64,000 nt of DNA from positions 24,448-88,447 of the forward strand of contig CAZXHT010000010.1 of NCBI GenBank assembly GCA_964640665.1, read 5' to 3'. Of the stretch, positions 34,167-42,659 are shown piece by piece. Made by a program: the position numbers and the translations under genes. Source of the DNA: DATKYQ01 sp964640665 (GTDB taxonomy: Bacteria > Myxococcota > B64-G9). Within the stretch, counting starts at the first letter, position 1; every line of letters starts with the position of its first letter. The notes under the pieces are model-generated. The model searched no databases and was not told the origin of the DNA. It worked only from the letters and a program-made list of their open reading frames with translations.

Positions 34167-35438
34167 GTGAGAACCACTTCGACCGACTACAGCCGGCCGT
34201 ATCGGCCGTTGCCGGTGCGGCTGGTTAACGGGCTTGGCAGCCTGGCGGGCGAGATCGGCCTCAGAGCCGGGCTCGATGCCGAATCCCTGCTGGCGGCGGC
34301 CAAAAGAAAAACCGGCCTGCGCGATTTCGGCGATCGGGGATTTTTCGAACGTCTGCAAATCTTGACGCGGGCGATCAAGAACCATGCCCGGCTGCATCCC
34401 CTGGGTCGCCTGATGGCCAGGCAGAACCTGCTGCGCATCCTGGCGAATCGTCTGCGCCTTACGGATGCATTTGGAAGGGGCCAGAATGGCTGTCTTGAAA
34501 CAGCTGATCCGGTTTTCATCGTCGGGCTGCAACGCACGGGAACAACCCTTCTGCATCGCCTGCTGGCCCGCGACCCGGGCTGGCGGCACCTGGAGTCGTG
34601 GGAGGCTGTCAACCCGGCGCCGTTGGCGGGAGGTCTTTTTAGCGGCGGCGATCACCGTCCACGGGCGGCCGGGGCCGCTCAATTTGTTTTGAGCTACCTG
34701 GCCCCTGATTTTACGGCTATTCATCCGGTTGCCGCACGGGAGCCCGAGGAGGACTGCCTGCTGTTCGACTACGATCTTCACGGCACGGTTCCCGAGGCGC
34801 TCTGGCGGGTTCCCGGCTTCTCGACTTGGCTCGAGCGCCAAGATCACACCGCCGCCTACTGTTACTACTCCAAGATCCTTTCCTATTTACGGCATCGGCG
34901 GCCCGGCGGGCGCTGGCTTCTGAAGACACCCCAGCACCTCGAGCAGCTATGTTCTTTGTTCGCGGTCTTTCCCGGCGCGCGCCTGATCCAGATTCATCGC
35001 GACCCGCTGCGGACCATGGCTTCGTTCTGCTCGATGATGGCGCACAGCCGCGGAGTGTTCAGCGACCAGGTGGATCCCGAGGACATCGGCCGGCACTGGT
35101 TTGCCAAGGCCAAAAGGATGATCGCACGCTCGATGGCCGAAAGGATTGTCCGCGGCGAGGAGGCTTTTCTGGACGTTTCGTACTACGATCTCACCGCTGA
35201 CGCGCTCGGAACCGCTCGGCGTATCTACGACTGGCTGGGGATCGAGCTTTCTACAGGCGCCGCGGAGCGCATGCGGAGTTACCTGCTACACAACCCGCAA
35301 CACAAGCTCGGACGGCACCTTTATCGCCTGGCCGATTTCGGCCTGGAGCAGTCAGACGTCGAGTCGGCCTTTGCGGACTATCGGCTCCGATTTTCAATTC
35401 CACACGAAGATAGCGCGGGCATTGGGAGGACATCGTGA
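34167..35438 (+). CDS. Sulfotransferase-family protein
   Basis: The 423-residue protein contains the PAPS 5'-phosphosulfate loop PVFIVGLQRTGTTLLHRLLA at about 112-131 and the 3'-phosphate segment FPGARLIQIHRDPLRTMASF at about 268-287, both typical of Sulfotransfer_3 enzymes that move sulfate from PAPS to a hydroxyl. I choose GTG 34167, three bases after the preceding stop, with AGAGG upstream; the frame is open further back within the previous gene. The 3' end overlaps the SDR gene by four bases. The acceptor is unknown. Confidence 0.83.
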   Translation: MRTTSTDYSRPYRPLPVRLVNGLGSLAGEIGLRAGLDAESLLAAAKRKTGLRDFGDRGFFERLQILTRAIKNHARLHPLGRLMARQNLLRILANRLRLTDAFGRGQNGCLETADPVFIVGLQRTGTTLLHRLLARDPGWRHLESWEAVNPAPLAGGLFSGGDHRPRAAGAAQFVLSYLAPDFTAIHPVAAREPEEDCLLFDYDLHGTVPEALWRVPGFSTWLERQDHTAAYCYYSKILSYLRHRRPGGRWLLKTPQHLEQLCSLFAVFPGARLIQIHRDPLRTMASFCSMMAHSRGVFSDQVDPEDIGRHWFAKAKRMIARSMAERIVRGEEAFLDVSYYDLTADALGTARRIYDWLGIELSTGAAERMRSYLLHNPQHKLGRHLYRLADFGLEQSDVESAFADYRLRFSIPHEDSAGIGRTS

Positions 35439-36316
35439 ACGGCTTGACGCGCCTGGACGGCAAGGTCTGCCTGGTTACCGGCGCCACCAGCGGGCACGGC
35501 CGGGCGCTGGCCCGAGGGTTAGCCGGACTGGGAGCCGAAGTAGTCCTGCTGGGTCGAGATGCTGAGCGCTGCCTGGACGTGCAGCGGCAGATCGAGCGTG
35601 ACGGCGGCCCGCGGCCTCGCATTCTGGTGTGCGACCTTGCCTCGCGGCGCGAGATAGAACGGGCGGCCGCAGAGTTCATCTCATGGGACAGGCCGCTGCA
35701 CGTACTTGTCAACAACGCCGGGGTAGTAAACCGGGATAGGCGACTGACGATCGATGGCGTTGAAGAAACTTTCGCCGTCAACTACCTGGCAGCTTTTCAG
35801 CTCAGTCTTCTGCTGCTTGAGCGCCTGCGCTCCAGCGCACCTGCCAGGATTGTAAACGTAGCTTCCGACATGCACAAAATTGTGTCGCTCGATCTCGACA
35901 GTCTCGCGTTGAGCCGCGGCTATTCCTGGTGGAAGGCCTACAGTCGCTCGAAGCTGGCCCTGGTCTATCTCACACTTGAACTGTCTCGGCGCCTGCGTGG
36001 CGAGGGTCTGACGGTGAACGCCGTCGATCCCGGACCCGTGGCCTCGAACATCGCCATGAACAACGAAGGCCGGCTGGTCGGCCTGGCCGGGCTGATGATC
36101 CGCCGTTTTTTCCCGAGTCCCGGGCGGGCGGCGAAAACGGCGCTCTTCCTGGCAGCCGCGCCCGAGCTTGTCGACGTTAGCGGAGGATACTTCAAGTATC
36201 ACAAGAAGCGCAGTCCGCGCATCGACAAGCGCGATCCGCAGCTTGGCAACAAATTGTGGGATGTAAGCGTCCGCCTGACAGGCGTCGATATGCCACGATT
36301 GACAAGGGGTCGATAG
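35435..36316 (+). CDS. Short-chain dehydrogenase/reductase
   Basis: A 293-residue SDR oxidoreductase with the cofactor loop LVTGATSGHGRALARGL, NNAG (LHVLVNNAGVV), a catalytic Ser in NVASDMHK and the YxxxK active site AYSRSKLALV. The family resembles retinol-dehydrogenase-like SDRs. It starts at GTG 35435, overlapping the sulfotransferase stop, with GGGAGG upstream. It closes the three-gene operon, 56 bp before glnS. The substrate is probably the hydrophobic molecule handled by its neighbours; this is inference from context only. Confidence 0.87.
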   Translation: MNGLTRLDGKVCLVTGATSGHGRALARGLAGLGAEVVLLGRDAERCLDVQRQIERDGGPRPRILVCDLASRREIERAAAEFISWDRPLHVLVNNAGVVNRDRRLTIDGVEETFAVNYLAAFQLSLLLLERLRSSAPARIVNVASDMHKIVSLDLDSLALSRGYSWWKAYSRSKLALVYLTLELSRRLRGEGLTVNAVDPGPVASNIAMNNEGRLVGLAGLMIRRFFPSPGRAAKTALFLAAAPELVDVSGGYFKYHKKRSPRIDKRDPQLGNKLWDVSVRLTGVDMPRLTRGR

Positions 36317-36372
36317 GTGGACAATATTGCCACGTGACTCGAAGCGGACCGGCGGGAGGAGAGGGCGGATTC

Positions 36373-38073
36373 ATGGCAGACAGCGCAGTACAACCGGGCA
36401 CGGACTTCATCCGCGCCATCGTAAGCCAGGACATCGAAAGCGGCAAACACGCTGGGCGGGTTCAGACCCGTTTTCCGCCCGAACCCAACGGCTATTTGCA
36501 TATCGGCCACGCCAAGTCTATCTGCCTCAACTTCGGCGTGGCGGCCGAGTTCGGCGGCAGGTGCAACCTGCGCTTCGACGACACCAACCCGACCAAAGAG
36601 GACGTCGAGTACACGGATTCGATAAGAGAAGACGTACGCTGGCTGGGCTTCGACTGGGAAGACCGCGAGTACTACGCCTCGGACTATTTCGAGAAGCTCT
36701 ACGAGTTCGCCGAGAGGCTGATCAATAAGGGCCTGGCCTACGTCTGCGATCTGAGCGCCGAAGAGATTCGCGATTTCCGAGGCACGCTGAAGGAGCCCGG
36801 CCGCAACAGCCCTTTCCGTGAGCGCGGTGTCGAAGAAAACCTCGATCTGTTCAGGCGCATGAGGGCCGGCGAGTTCGAAGAGGGCTCGCGGGTGCTGCGG
36901 GCCAAAATAGACATGGCCTCAGCGAACATCGTCATGCGCGATCCGACCCTGTATCGCATCCGCCGTGAGGCGCACCAGCGCACCGGGGAAGCCTGGTGCA
37001 TCTACCCGATGTACGACTTCGCCCACTGCCTGTCGGACGCCATCGAGGATGTCACCCATTCGCTGTGCACGCTGGAGTTCGAGAACAACCGCGAGCTTTA
37101 CGACTGGATAGTCGATGCGGTGGAGCCTCCCGGAAAACCGCGCCAGATAGAGTTTGCACGCCTGAATCTCAGCTTCACGGTGCTGAGCAAACGCAAGCTG
37201 TTGCAGCTTGTCGAAAAAGGCAATGTCTCGGGCTGGGACGACCCACGCATGCCCAGCCTGTCGGGGCTGCGCCGCCGGGGCTACACTCCCGAGTCGATTC
37301 GTAAGTTCTGCGAACGCATCGGGGTGGCCAAGCGGGACAGCGTGGTCGACGTGGCCCTGCTGGAGTACAGTATCCGCGACGATCTCAATTTCAGCGCCCC
37401 CCGGCGCATGTGCGTCCTGCGCCCGTTGAAAGTGGTGATCGACAATTACCCCGAGGGCAAGGTCGAACAGTTCGAGGCCCCCAACCTGCCCGACGATCCC
37501 GACAAGATGGGCTCGCGCAAGATTCCATTCTCGCGCGAGATTTTCATCGAACGCACCGACTTCATGGAGGACCCGCCGCGCAAGTTCTTCAGGTTGGCGC
37601 CGGGCCGCGAGGTGCGCCTGCGCTGGGCCTACTTCATCAAGTGCGAGAGCGTGGTTACCGACGAGCAAACCGGCGAGGTAACCGAGTTGCATTGCAGCTA
37701 TGATCCGGCCACCCGGGGCGGAGACTCTCCGGACGGGCGCAAGGTGAAGGGAACCATCCACTGGGTCTCGGCCGGGCACGCGTTGGCGGCACAGGTGCGG
37801 CTTTACGATCGGCTCTTTTTAAACGAGCGCCCGGGCGCGGCCAAGGGATCCAGCTTTATAGACGATCTCAACCCCGCCTCGCTCGAGGTGCTTGACGACT
37901 GCCGCGTCGAGCCCAGCCTGGCAGCCGCACAGCCGGCCGGCCGCTGCCAGTTCGAGCGGCAGGGATATTTCATACTCGATACCGTGGACTCCCGGCCCGA
38001 CAGGCCGGTCTTCAATCGCATCGTGCCGCTGCGTGACAGTTGGGCGAAGCTAGTGAAGAAGGGCAAGGCGTAA
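36373..38073 (+). CDS. glnS: Glutaminyl-tRNA synthetase
   Basis: Charges tRNA-Gln with glutamine. The 566-residue class I synthetase has the HIGH motif in PPEPNGYLHIGHAKS (43-46), LRFDDTNPTKE, the C-terminal catalytic loop VLSKRKL (KMSKS variant) and the two-lobed anticodon-binding beta-barrel region, so it is complete. The ATG at 36373 is preceded by GGGAGGAG; the frame is open upstream to 36256 but without a start of equal quality. Having GlnRS rather than only the GatCAB route is a trait of selected Proteobacteria and related groups. It ends 7 bp before the transglycosylase gene. Confidence 0.96.
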   Translation: MADSAVQPGTDFIRAIVSQDIESGKHAGRVQTRFPPEPNGYLHIGHAKSICLNFGVAAEFGGRCNLRFDDTNPTKEDVEYTDSIREDVRWLGFDWEDREYYASDYFEKLYEFAERLINKGLAYVCDLSAEEIRDFRGTLKEPGRNSPFRERGVEENLDLFRRMRAGEFEEGSRVLRAKIDMASANIVMRDPTLYRIRREAHQRTGEAWCIYPMYDFAHCLSDAIEDVTHSLCTLEFENNRELYDWIVDAVEPPGKPRQIEFARLNLSFTVLSKRKLLQLVEKGNVSGWDDPRMPSLSGLRRRGYTPESIRKFCERIGVAKRDSVVDVALLEYSIRDDLNFSAPRRMCVLRPLKVVIDNYPEGKVEQFEAPNLPDDPDKMGSRKIPFSREIFIERTDFMEDPPRKFFRLAPGREVRLRWAYFIKCESVVTDEQTGEVTELHCSYDPATRGGDSPDGRKVKGTIHWVSAGHALAAQVRLYDRLFLNERPGAAKGSSFIDDLNPASLEVLDDCRVEPSLAAAQPAGRCQFERQGYFILDTVDSRPDRPVFNRIVPLRDSWAKLVKKGKA

Positions 38074-38080
38074 GGCCGGC

Positions 38081-40234
38081 ATGAATATTGTCATCCCTGT
38101 AATGGCGGCGCTGCTTTGCGCAATGCCGGCTTGCGATCAAAAACCTGATCACAGCCGACAGCAAACGGATACCGCTCGGGCGACGGCGCCCGAGCCGCAG
38201 TTGGTCTATTATCCCGCCAGCGGGGAAAAACAGACTCCAGCCACCGATCTGGCGCAAATTCGCACCAGCGGCGTGTTGCGCTTCCTGTACGTGCGAGAGC
38301 CCGAGGCGCAGCTACCGCGCGAGGGGGGCGAGCTGGTCGAGAGCCTTCGCCGGGCGGGCGCTCTGGCCGAGAGCCTGAGTCTCGAGGCGCGCTTTGTAAG
38401 AGTCGATCACCCGTCAGATCTCTTCGCGGCTCTGAGGGCGGGACGCGGCGAGATTGTCGGCACTTTCATGCGCCCGGCGGATGATGTCGAAGGCGTCACG
38501 TTCACGACACCCATGGTGCACGTAAAACAACTGCTGGTCACGCGCCGCGGAGATGGCAATGCGCCACGCCGCCTCGATCGCCTGGAGCGATACAAGATTT
38601 TCATGGCGGACACTTCGGGCACGACGGCGACCGTCTCGCGCATCGAAAAGATCCTTGGTCAGAAGCTGGATCTGGTAAGGCTGGGCGGCGACCTGGACGC
38701 CGGGGATATTCTCGACGGCGTTGGTTCGGGGCGTTACCGTTTGACAATCGCCAGGTCGGATCAGGTTACCGAGTACCTGGCCTACCGTGACGATGTCGAA
38801 GAAGGCTTCGTCCTCGAGGACAGGGTGCCACTGGCCTGGGCGGTCAGGAGCAACGCTCCGGAGCTGCTCGATGCGCTAAACGGATTCGTCTACCAGTACG
38901 CCCTGACGACACACCTCAGGCGGCAATTCGGGGGGGACCTGACGGAAATCCGCAAGCACAACGTGCTGCGCGTGGCCATGCTGAACAACTCGGTGGCCTA
39001 CTACATCTACCGTGGACAGGAAGTGGGTTTCCAGTTCGAGTTGGCCGAGCTTCTCAGTCGCCGCCTGGCGGTGCGCCTGGAGATAGTCATCCCCGCACGC
39101 CCCAAGGACACCACCCGCATGCTTGTCGAGAACCGGGCCGACCTGGCGATCGTCTCACCGTCGAGAGACGATCCTTACCGCGAGCAGATCTCCTACTCGT
39201 TGCCGTTCCACTATTCCGACCAGGTGCTCGTGCAGCCGAAGGGGGAGCGGCCCATCTCGGAAGCGGCGCAGCTCATGTACCGCGAGGTGCACGTGCGCCG
39301 TTCGTCACAGTATTTTCGCACCTTGCAGACCGCGGCTTGGATCATTCCCGGCTTGCGAATCGTCGAGTCACCCGAGGATCTCGAGACCGAGGATCTGATC
39401 GACCGGGTGGGCAAGAAAGAGATCCCCCTGACAATGGCCAACTCGGTGTTGCTGGGCAGCGAGTTGAACTTCTCAGACGACGTACAGGGAACGCTGGTGC
39501 TGGCGCGCAACATGCCGCTGGTTTTCGCGGTCAGGCGCGAGTCGCCCGGGCTGCTCGGCCGGCTCAACCGCTTCATTCGCCGGGACTGCCGGGGTGCCTT
39601 CTTCGATGGGCTGATCGGAAAGTACTTTACGGGGCGCAAGCGAATATCCGAGGTACGCCGCGAGGCGCTGGACACCACGGGGGTCATCTCTCCCTACGAC
39701 GACCTGGCCAAAAAGTACGGGCGTGAGTACGCCATCGACTGGCGCCTGATACTGGCGCAGATGTACAAGGAATCCCGTTTCGATCCCCGGGCGACGAGTT
39801 GGTCGGGTGCGCGCGGTCTGTTGCAGGTGATGCCGCAGACTGCGCGCGAAATAGGTTTTACAAACCTGTGGGATCCCGATACCAACGTTCACGCCGGGGT
39901 GACCTATCTGGCGTGGCTGATTGCGAAGTTCGAGCCGTCGATCCCGATGCGCCAGCGGATCCGCTTTGCGCTGGCGTCCTACAATGCCGGCCTGGGTCAT
40001 GTCAGAGACGCCCGCCGCCTGGCCTGGAGGCTCTCGTACGACCCGGACAAGTGGTTCGGCAACGTCGAACGGGCCATGCTGCTGCTGCAAAAACCAGACT
40101 ATCACCGCCGGGCGCGCTACGGCTATTGCCGCGGCTCCGAACCTGTCCAGTACGTGAGCGAGATCCAGACCAAGTACGACGCCTATACGCAGCTGATGCC
40201 GGCCGCCGGCCCGCGCTCGAACGACGGCGGCTGA
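38081..40234 (+). CDS. MltF-like lytic transglycosylase lipoprotein with two solute-binding domains
   Basis: A 717-residue lipoprotein (signal ending AMPAC, Cys18) expected to act on peptidoglycan in the periplasm. Residues about 60-290 and 300-525 are two tandem family-3 solute-binding domains (starting DLAQIRTSGVLRFLYVRE and DLTEIRKHNVLRVAMLNN). Residues about 550-690 are a soluble-lytic-transglycosylase domain with the catalytic Glu in MYKESRFDP, GARGLLQVMPQTA and ASYNAGLGHV. E. coli MltF has one binding domain, so the duplicated sensor is unusual in my recollection. The binding domains may recognise muropeptides and control the enzyme. Confidence 0.86.
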   Translation: MNIVIPVMAALLCAMPACDQKPDHSRQQTDTARATAPEPQLVYYPASGEKQTPATDLAQIRTSGVLRFLYVREPEAQLPREGGELVESLRRAGALAESLSLEARFVRVDHPSDLFAALRAGRGEIVGTFMRPADDVEGVTFTTPMVHVKQLLVTRRGDGNAPRRLDRLERYKIFMADTSGTTATVSRIEKILGQKLDLVRLGGDLDAGDILDGVGSGRYRLTIARSDQVTEYLAYRDDVEEGFVLEDRVPLAWAVRSNAPELLDALNGFVYQYALTTHLRRQFGGDLTEIRKHNVLRVAMLNNSVAYYIYRGQEVGFQFELAELLSRRLAVRLEIVIPARPKDTTRMLVENRADLAIVSPSRDDPYREQISYSLPFHYSDQVLVQPKGERPISEAAQLMYREVHVRRSSQYFRTLQTAAWIIPGLRIVESPEDLETEDLIDRVGKKEIPLTMANSVLLGSELNFSDDVQGTLVLARNMPLVFAVRRESPGLLGRLNRFIRRDCRGAFFDGLIGKYFTGRKRISEVRREALDTTGVISPYDDLAKKYGREYAIDWRLILAQMYKESRFDPRATSWSGARGLLQVMPQTAREIGFTNLWDPDTNVHAGVTYLAWLIAKFEPSIPMRQRIRFALASYNAGLGHVRDARRLAWRLSYDPDKWFGNVERAMLLLQKPDYHRRARYGYCRGSEPVQYVSEIQTKYDAYTQLMPAAGPRSNDGG

Positions 40235-40352
40235 ATCCCGGGCCCCGACCACGGCCAAGTCGCATCCCTCGGCTGACACGATCTTCACAGCGCGGCTCAG
40301 CAGCACCCGAAGGGCACGGCAAAAACCGCCGCCGCAACCAAAAAAACGCGCA

Positions 40353-40403
40353 GTACTACTGAGAATCTTTGCGGTAGGCAAAGATTCTCGTGATTAGTAG
40401 TAC
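40353..40403. repeat. Long imperfect hairpin upstream of the Hsp70 gene
   Basis: GAGAATCTTTGC (40361-40372) pairs perfectly with GCAAAGATTCTC (40378-40389) around the loop GGTAG. The stem continues with GTACTACT (40353-40360) and AGTAGTAC (40396-40403) after a one-sided 6-nt bulge GTGATT. That gives 20 bp of pairing. There is no T-run, so it is not a standard terminator. It may be a small palindromic mobile element, a recombination or attC-like site, or an RNA structure. The rest of 40235-40510 shows only a promoter. Confidence 0.7.
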
Positions 40404-40440
40404 GGCATGGTCAAGAAAGCTCGAAATTGGGCGATCGCTG

Positions 40441-40470
40441 TTGACACGGACCCGAAGATACTCATAGACT
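40441..40470 (+). promoter_or_regulatory. Sigma-70 promoter of the Hsp70-like gene
   Basis: Perfect TTGACA (40441-40446), an 18-bp spacer and TAGACT (40465-40470) lie 40 bp ahead of ATG 40511. No CIRCE element or sigma-32 type box is visible, so heat control is not indicated. Confidence 0.6.
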
Positions 40471-40510
40471 TCCCGGCGTGCTGATATGCTAGAAAGGGGC
40501 TTAAGGCGGG

Positions 40511-42085
40511 ATGGCCACCAACGAGATCGTGATCGGAATCGACCTGGGAACTTCTTATTCCTGCGTTGCAACCATGGAAGACGGGCAACCCACGGTTATC
40601 GCCAACGACTGGGGCGAGCGTACACAGGCCTCGGTGGTGTCTTTTCTTAACGATGGCCGCATCCAGGTGGGCAACGACGCCAAGAAGCGCCTGCTGACCT
40701 ACCCCAGGCAGACGATCTACTCGGCCAAACGGCTGATCGGACGTTACGTCTTCTCGCCCGAGGTCAAGAAGGCCCAGGCAGTCTGCTCATACGAAATAGT
40801 CGAGGGTCCCAACCACAGCGTCAGGGTCAAAGTGCTCGGCGAGGTGCTCAGCCTGCCGCAAGTCTCGGCCCTGGTGCTCAAGGAAATGAAGGAGATCGCC
40901 GAGTCCTATCTCGGTCAGACGGTCACCAAGGCGGTCATCACGGTGCCGGCCTATTTCAACGACAACCAGCGCCAGGCCACCAATGACGCCGGCAAGATCG
41001 CCGGGCTGGAAGTGCTGCGCATCATCAACGAGCCGACCGCCGCCGCGCTGGCATATGGTTTCGGCAAGCAGCTCAATGAGCGCGTGGCCATCTATGACCT
41101 GGGTGGCGGAACGTTTGACATCTCCATCCTGGACATCGGCAACGACACCTTCGAGGTGCTGGCGACCGCCGGCGACACTTACCTGGGAGGCGACGACATC
41201 GACATGCTTTTGATGGACTATTTCGCCGATCTCTTCCAGAAGGAAAACGGTGTCAACCTGCGCAAGGACATTATGGCGTTGCAGCGCCTGCGCGAAGTCT
41301 CCGAAGAGACAAAAAAGGCTTTCAGCGAGAAGAGGAAGGTCAAGGTTCACGTGCCCGAGGTGCTGACGACCGAAGACGGCACGGTCTACGACTTCAGCAC
41401 GGTCATCGATTCGGAGATATTCGTCAAACTCTCGATGGATCTGGTACAGCGCTCCTTCAAGGTGTGCGACGAGGCATTTCAGTCGGCCGGCATGACGGTT
41501 CACGACGTTGACGGCGTTATCCTGGTTGGTGGTCCCACCCGCCTGCCGCTGATTCGCGACTCGGTCAGGCACTACTTCGGCAAGGAGCCGCTTGCCGGCA
41601 TCGACCCCGACGAGGTCGTGGCCATGGGCGCGGCTATCCAGGGCAACGCATTGGTGGACAGCTCTTCCCATGCTTTTTTGCTGGATGTCACTCCGCTGAC
41701 GCTGCGCCTGGGAACGGTGGGCGGATACACCGAGCAAATCATCGCCCGCAACACGCCGGTGCCCATCGATCGCACCAGAACCTTCAGCACCTCTCGGGAC
41801 AACCAGGAGAGAGTCAAGATCCGCATTTTCCAGGGCGAGTCCAACCGCCAGGAGGAGAACGCGATGCTGGGCGAGTTCGAGTTCTCCGGCTTCAGGGTGG
41901 CGCGCCGCGGCGAGGTGCAGATCGAGGTGACCTTCGAGATAGACTCCGACGGCATCGTCAACGTTTCCGCGCGCGATCCCGAGTCCGGCCAGAGTGCCTC
42001 GACCACCGTGAGCCTGTCGAGCGGTCTCAGCGAAGACGAGATTCAAAAGAGCATGAACCAGGTCCAGTCAGCGGAGTTGGCCTGA
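40511..42085 (+). CDS. Hsp70 (DnaK-like) protein lacking the C-terminal lid
   Basis: A 524-residue Hsp70. The ATPase domain is intact (GIDLGTSYSCVA, VPAYFNDNQRQAT, INEPTAAALAYGFG, YDLGGGTFDISI, VDGVILVGGPTRLPLI) and the beta-sandwich substrate domain is present (DVTPLTLRLGTVGGYTEQII to VSARDPESGQ). It stops about 110 residues short of DnaK, so the helical lid is missing. The stop is followed at once by a J-domain protein gene, giving a dedicated chaperone pair separate from the housekeeping dnaK-dnaJ-grpE set, which is not in this window. A lid-less Hsp70 should release clients quickly. It is probably co-transcribed with the next three genes. Confidence 0.9.
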   Translation: MATNEIVIGIDLGTSYSCVATMEDGQPTVIANDWGERTQASVVSFLNDGRIQVGNDAKKRLLTYPRQTIYSAKRLIGRYVFSPEVKKAQAVCSYEIVEGPNHSVRVKVLGEVLSLPQVSALVLKEMKEIAESYLGQTVTKAVITVPAYFNDNQRQATNDAGKIAGLEVLRIINEPTAAALAYGFGKQLNERVAIYDLGGGTFDISILDIGNDTFEVLATAGDTYLGGDDIDMLLMDYFADLFQKENGVNLRKDIMALQRLREVSEETKKAFSEKRKVKVHVPEVLTTEDGTVYDFSTVIDSEIFVKLSMDLVQRSFKVCDEAFQSAGMTVHDVDGVILVGGPTRLPLIRDSVRHYFGKEPLAGIDPDEVVAMGAAIQGNALVDSSSHAFLLDVTPLTLRLGTVGGYTEQIIARNTPVPIDRTRTFSTSRDNQERVKIRIFQGESNRQEENAMLGEFEFSGFRVARRGEVQIEVTFEIDSDGIVNVSARDPESGQSASTTVSLSSGLSEDEIQKSMNQVQSAELA

Positions 42086-42125
42086 CATCAGCCTGGTTAT
42101 TGCGGATCCGGGGCAGGTTGAGAGA

Positions 42126-42659
42126 ATGGATTCCAAGTTCGGCGAGCAGATTAGAGCCTGGGTAGAGGCGCTCGATAGAATCGACTACTACCAGGTCTTG
42201 CAGGTGGATACACATGCATCCATGGGGCGGATTCGCGAGGCTTACCACAAGCAGACAAGGCTGTTTCACCCGGATCGTTATTTTCACCTTGAAGAGGGCG
42301 AGGTGAAGGCGGGCATCTACAAGATATCCAAGCGGGTCACCGAGGCCTACGTCACGCTGCGAGATGCCCAGAAGCGCTCACACTACGACCGGCAATTGAC
42401 AGAATCCAAGCAAACCAAACTGCGTTACACCGAGCAATCCGAGCAAATGCAGAAGAAGGCCAAGGTCGAGCAGACCGGCAAGACGGAGAAGGGCCGGCAG
42501 CTGTACCGTCAGGGGATGGCAGAGATGAAACGCATGGACTTCGTGGCCGCCGAGCGCACCTTCAAGATGGCCATGGCCTACGAGGCGGATAATGAGATGT
42601 TCAAGCAAAAGGCAGAAGAGGCTCGTAATAACATCAAAACCGACTACAAGATCAAATAA
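42126..42659 (+). CDS. J-domain co-chaperone
   Basis: A 177-residue protein with an N-terminal J domain at about 20-90 (DYYQVLQVDTHASMGRIREAY), including the essential HPD tripeptide (H48-P49-D50) that stimulates Hsp70 ATPase. It lacks the Gly/Phe and zinc-finger regions of DnaJ. The C-terminal part (about 115-175) is helical and TPR-like (GRQLYRQGMAEMKRMDFVAAERTF). Its place 40 bp after the lid-less Hsp70 makes it the likely partner. The stop overlaps the next gene's ATG (TAATG). Confidence 0.88.
   Translation: MDSKFGEQIRAWVEALDRIDYYQVLQVDTHASMGRIREAYHKQTRLFHPDRYFHLEEGEVKAGIYKISKRVTEAYVTLRDAQKRSHYDRQLTESKQTKLRYTEQSEQMQKKAKVEQTGKTEKGRQLYRQGMAEMKRMDFVAAERTFKMAMAYEADNEMFKQKAEEARNNIKTDYKIK

Noticed and set aside
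40787..42046. 419-codon antisense open frame across the Hsp70 gene
   Set aside because: Mirror of a GC-rich gene with strong third-position bias; no ribosome-binding site or recognisable domain.
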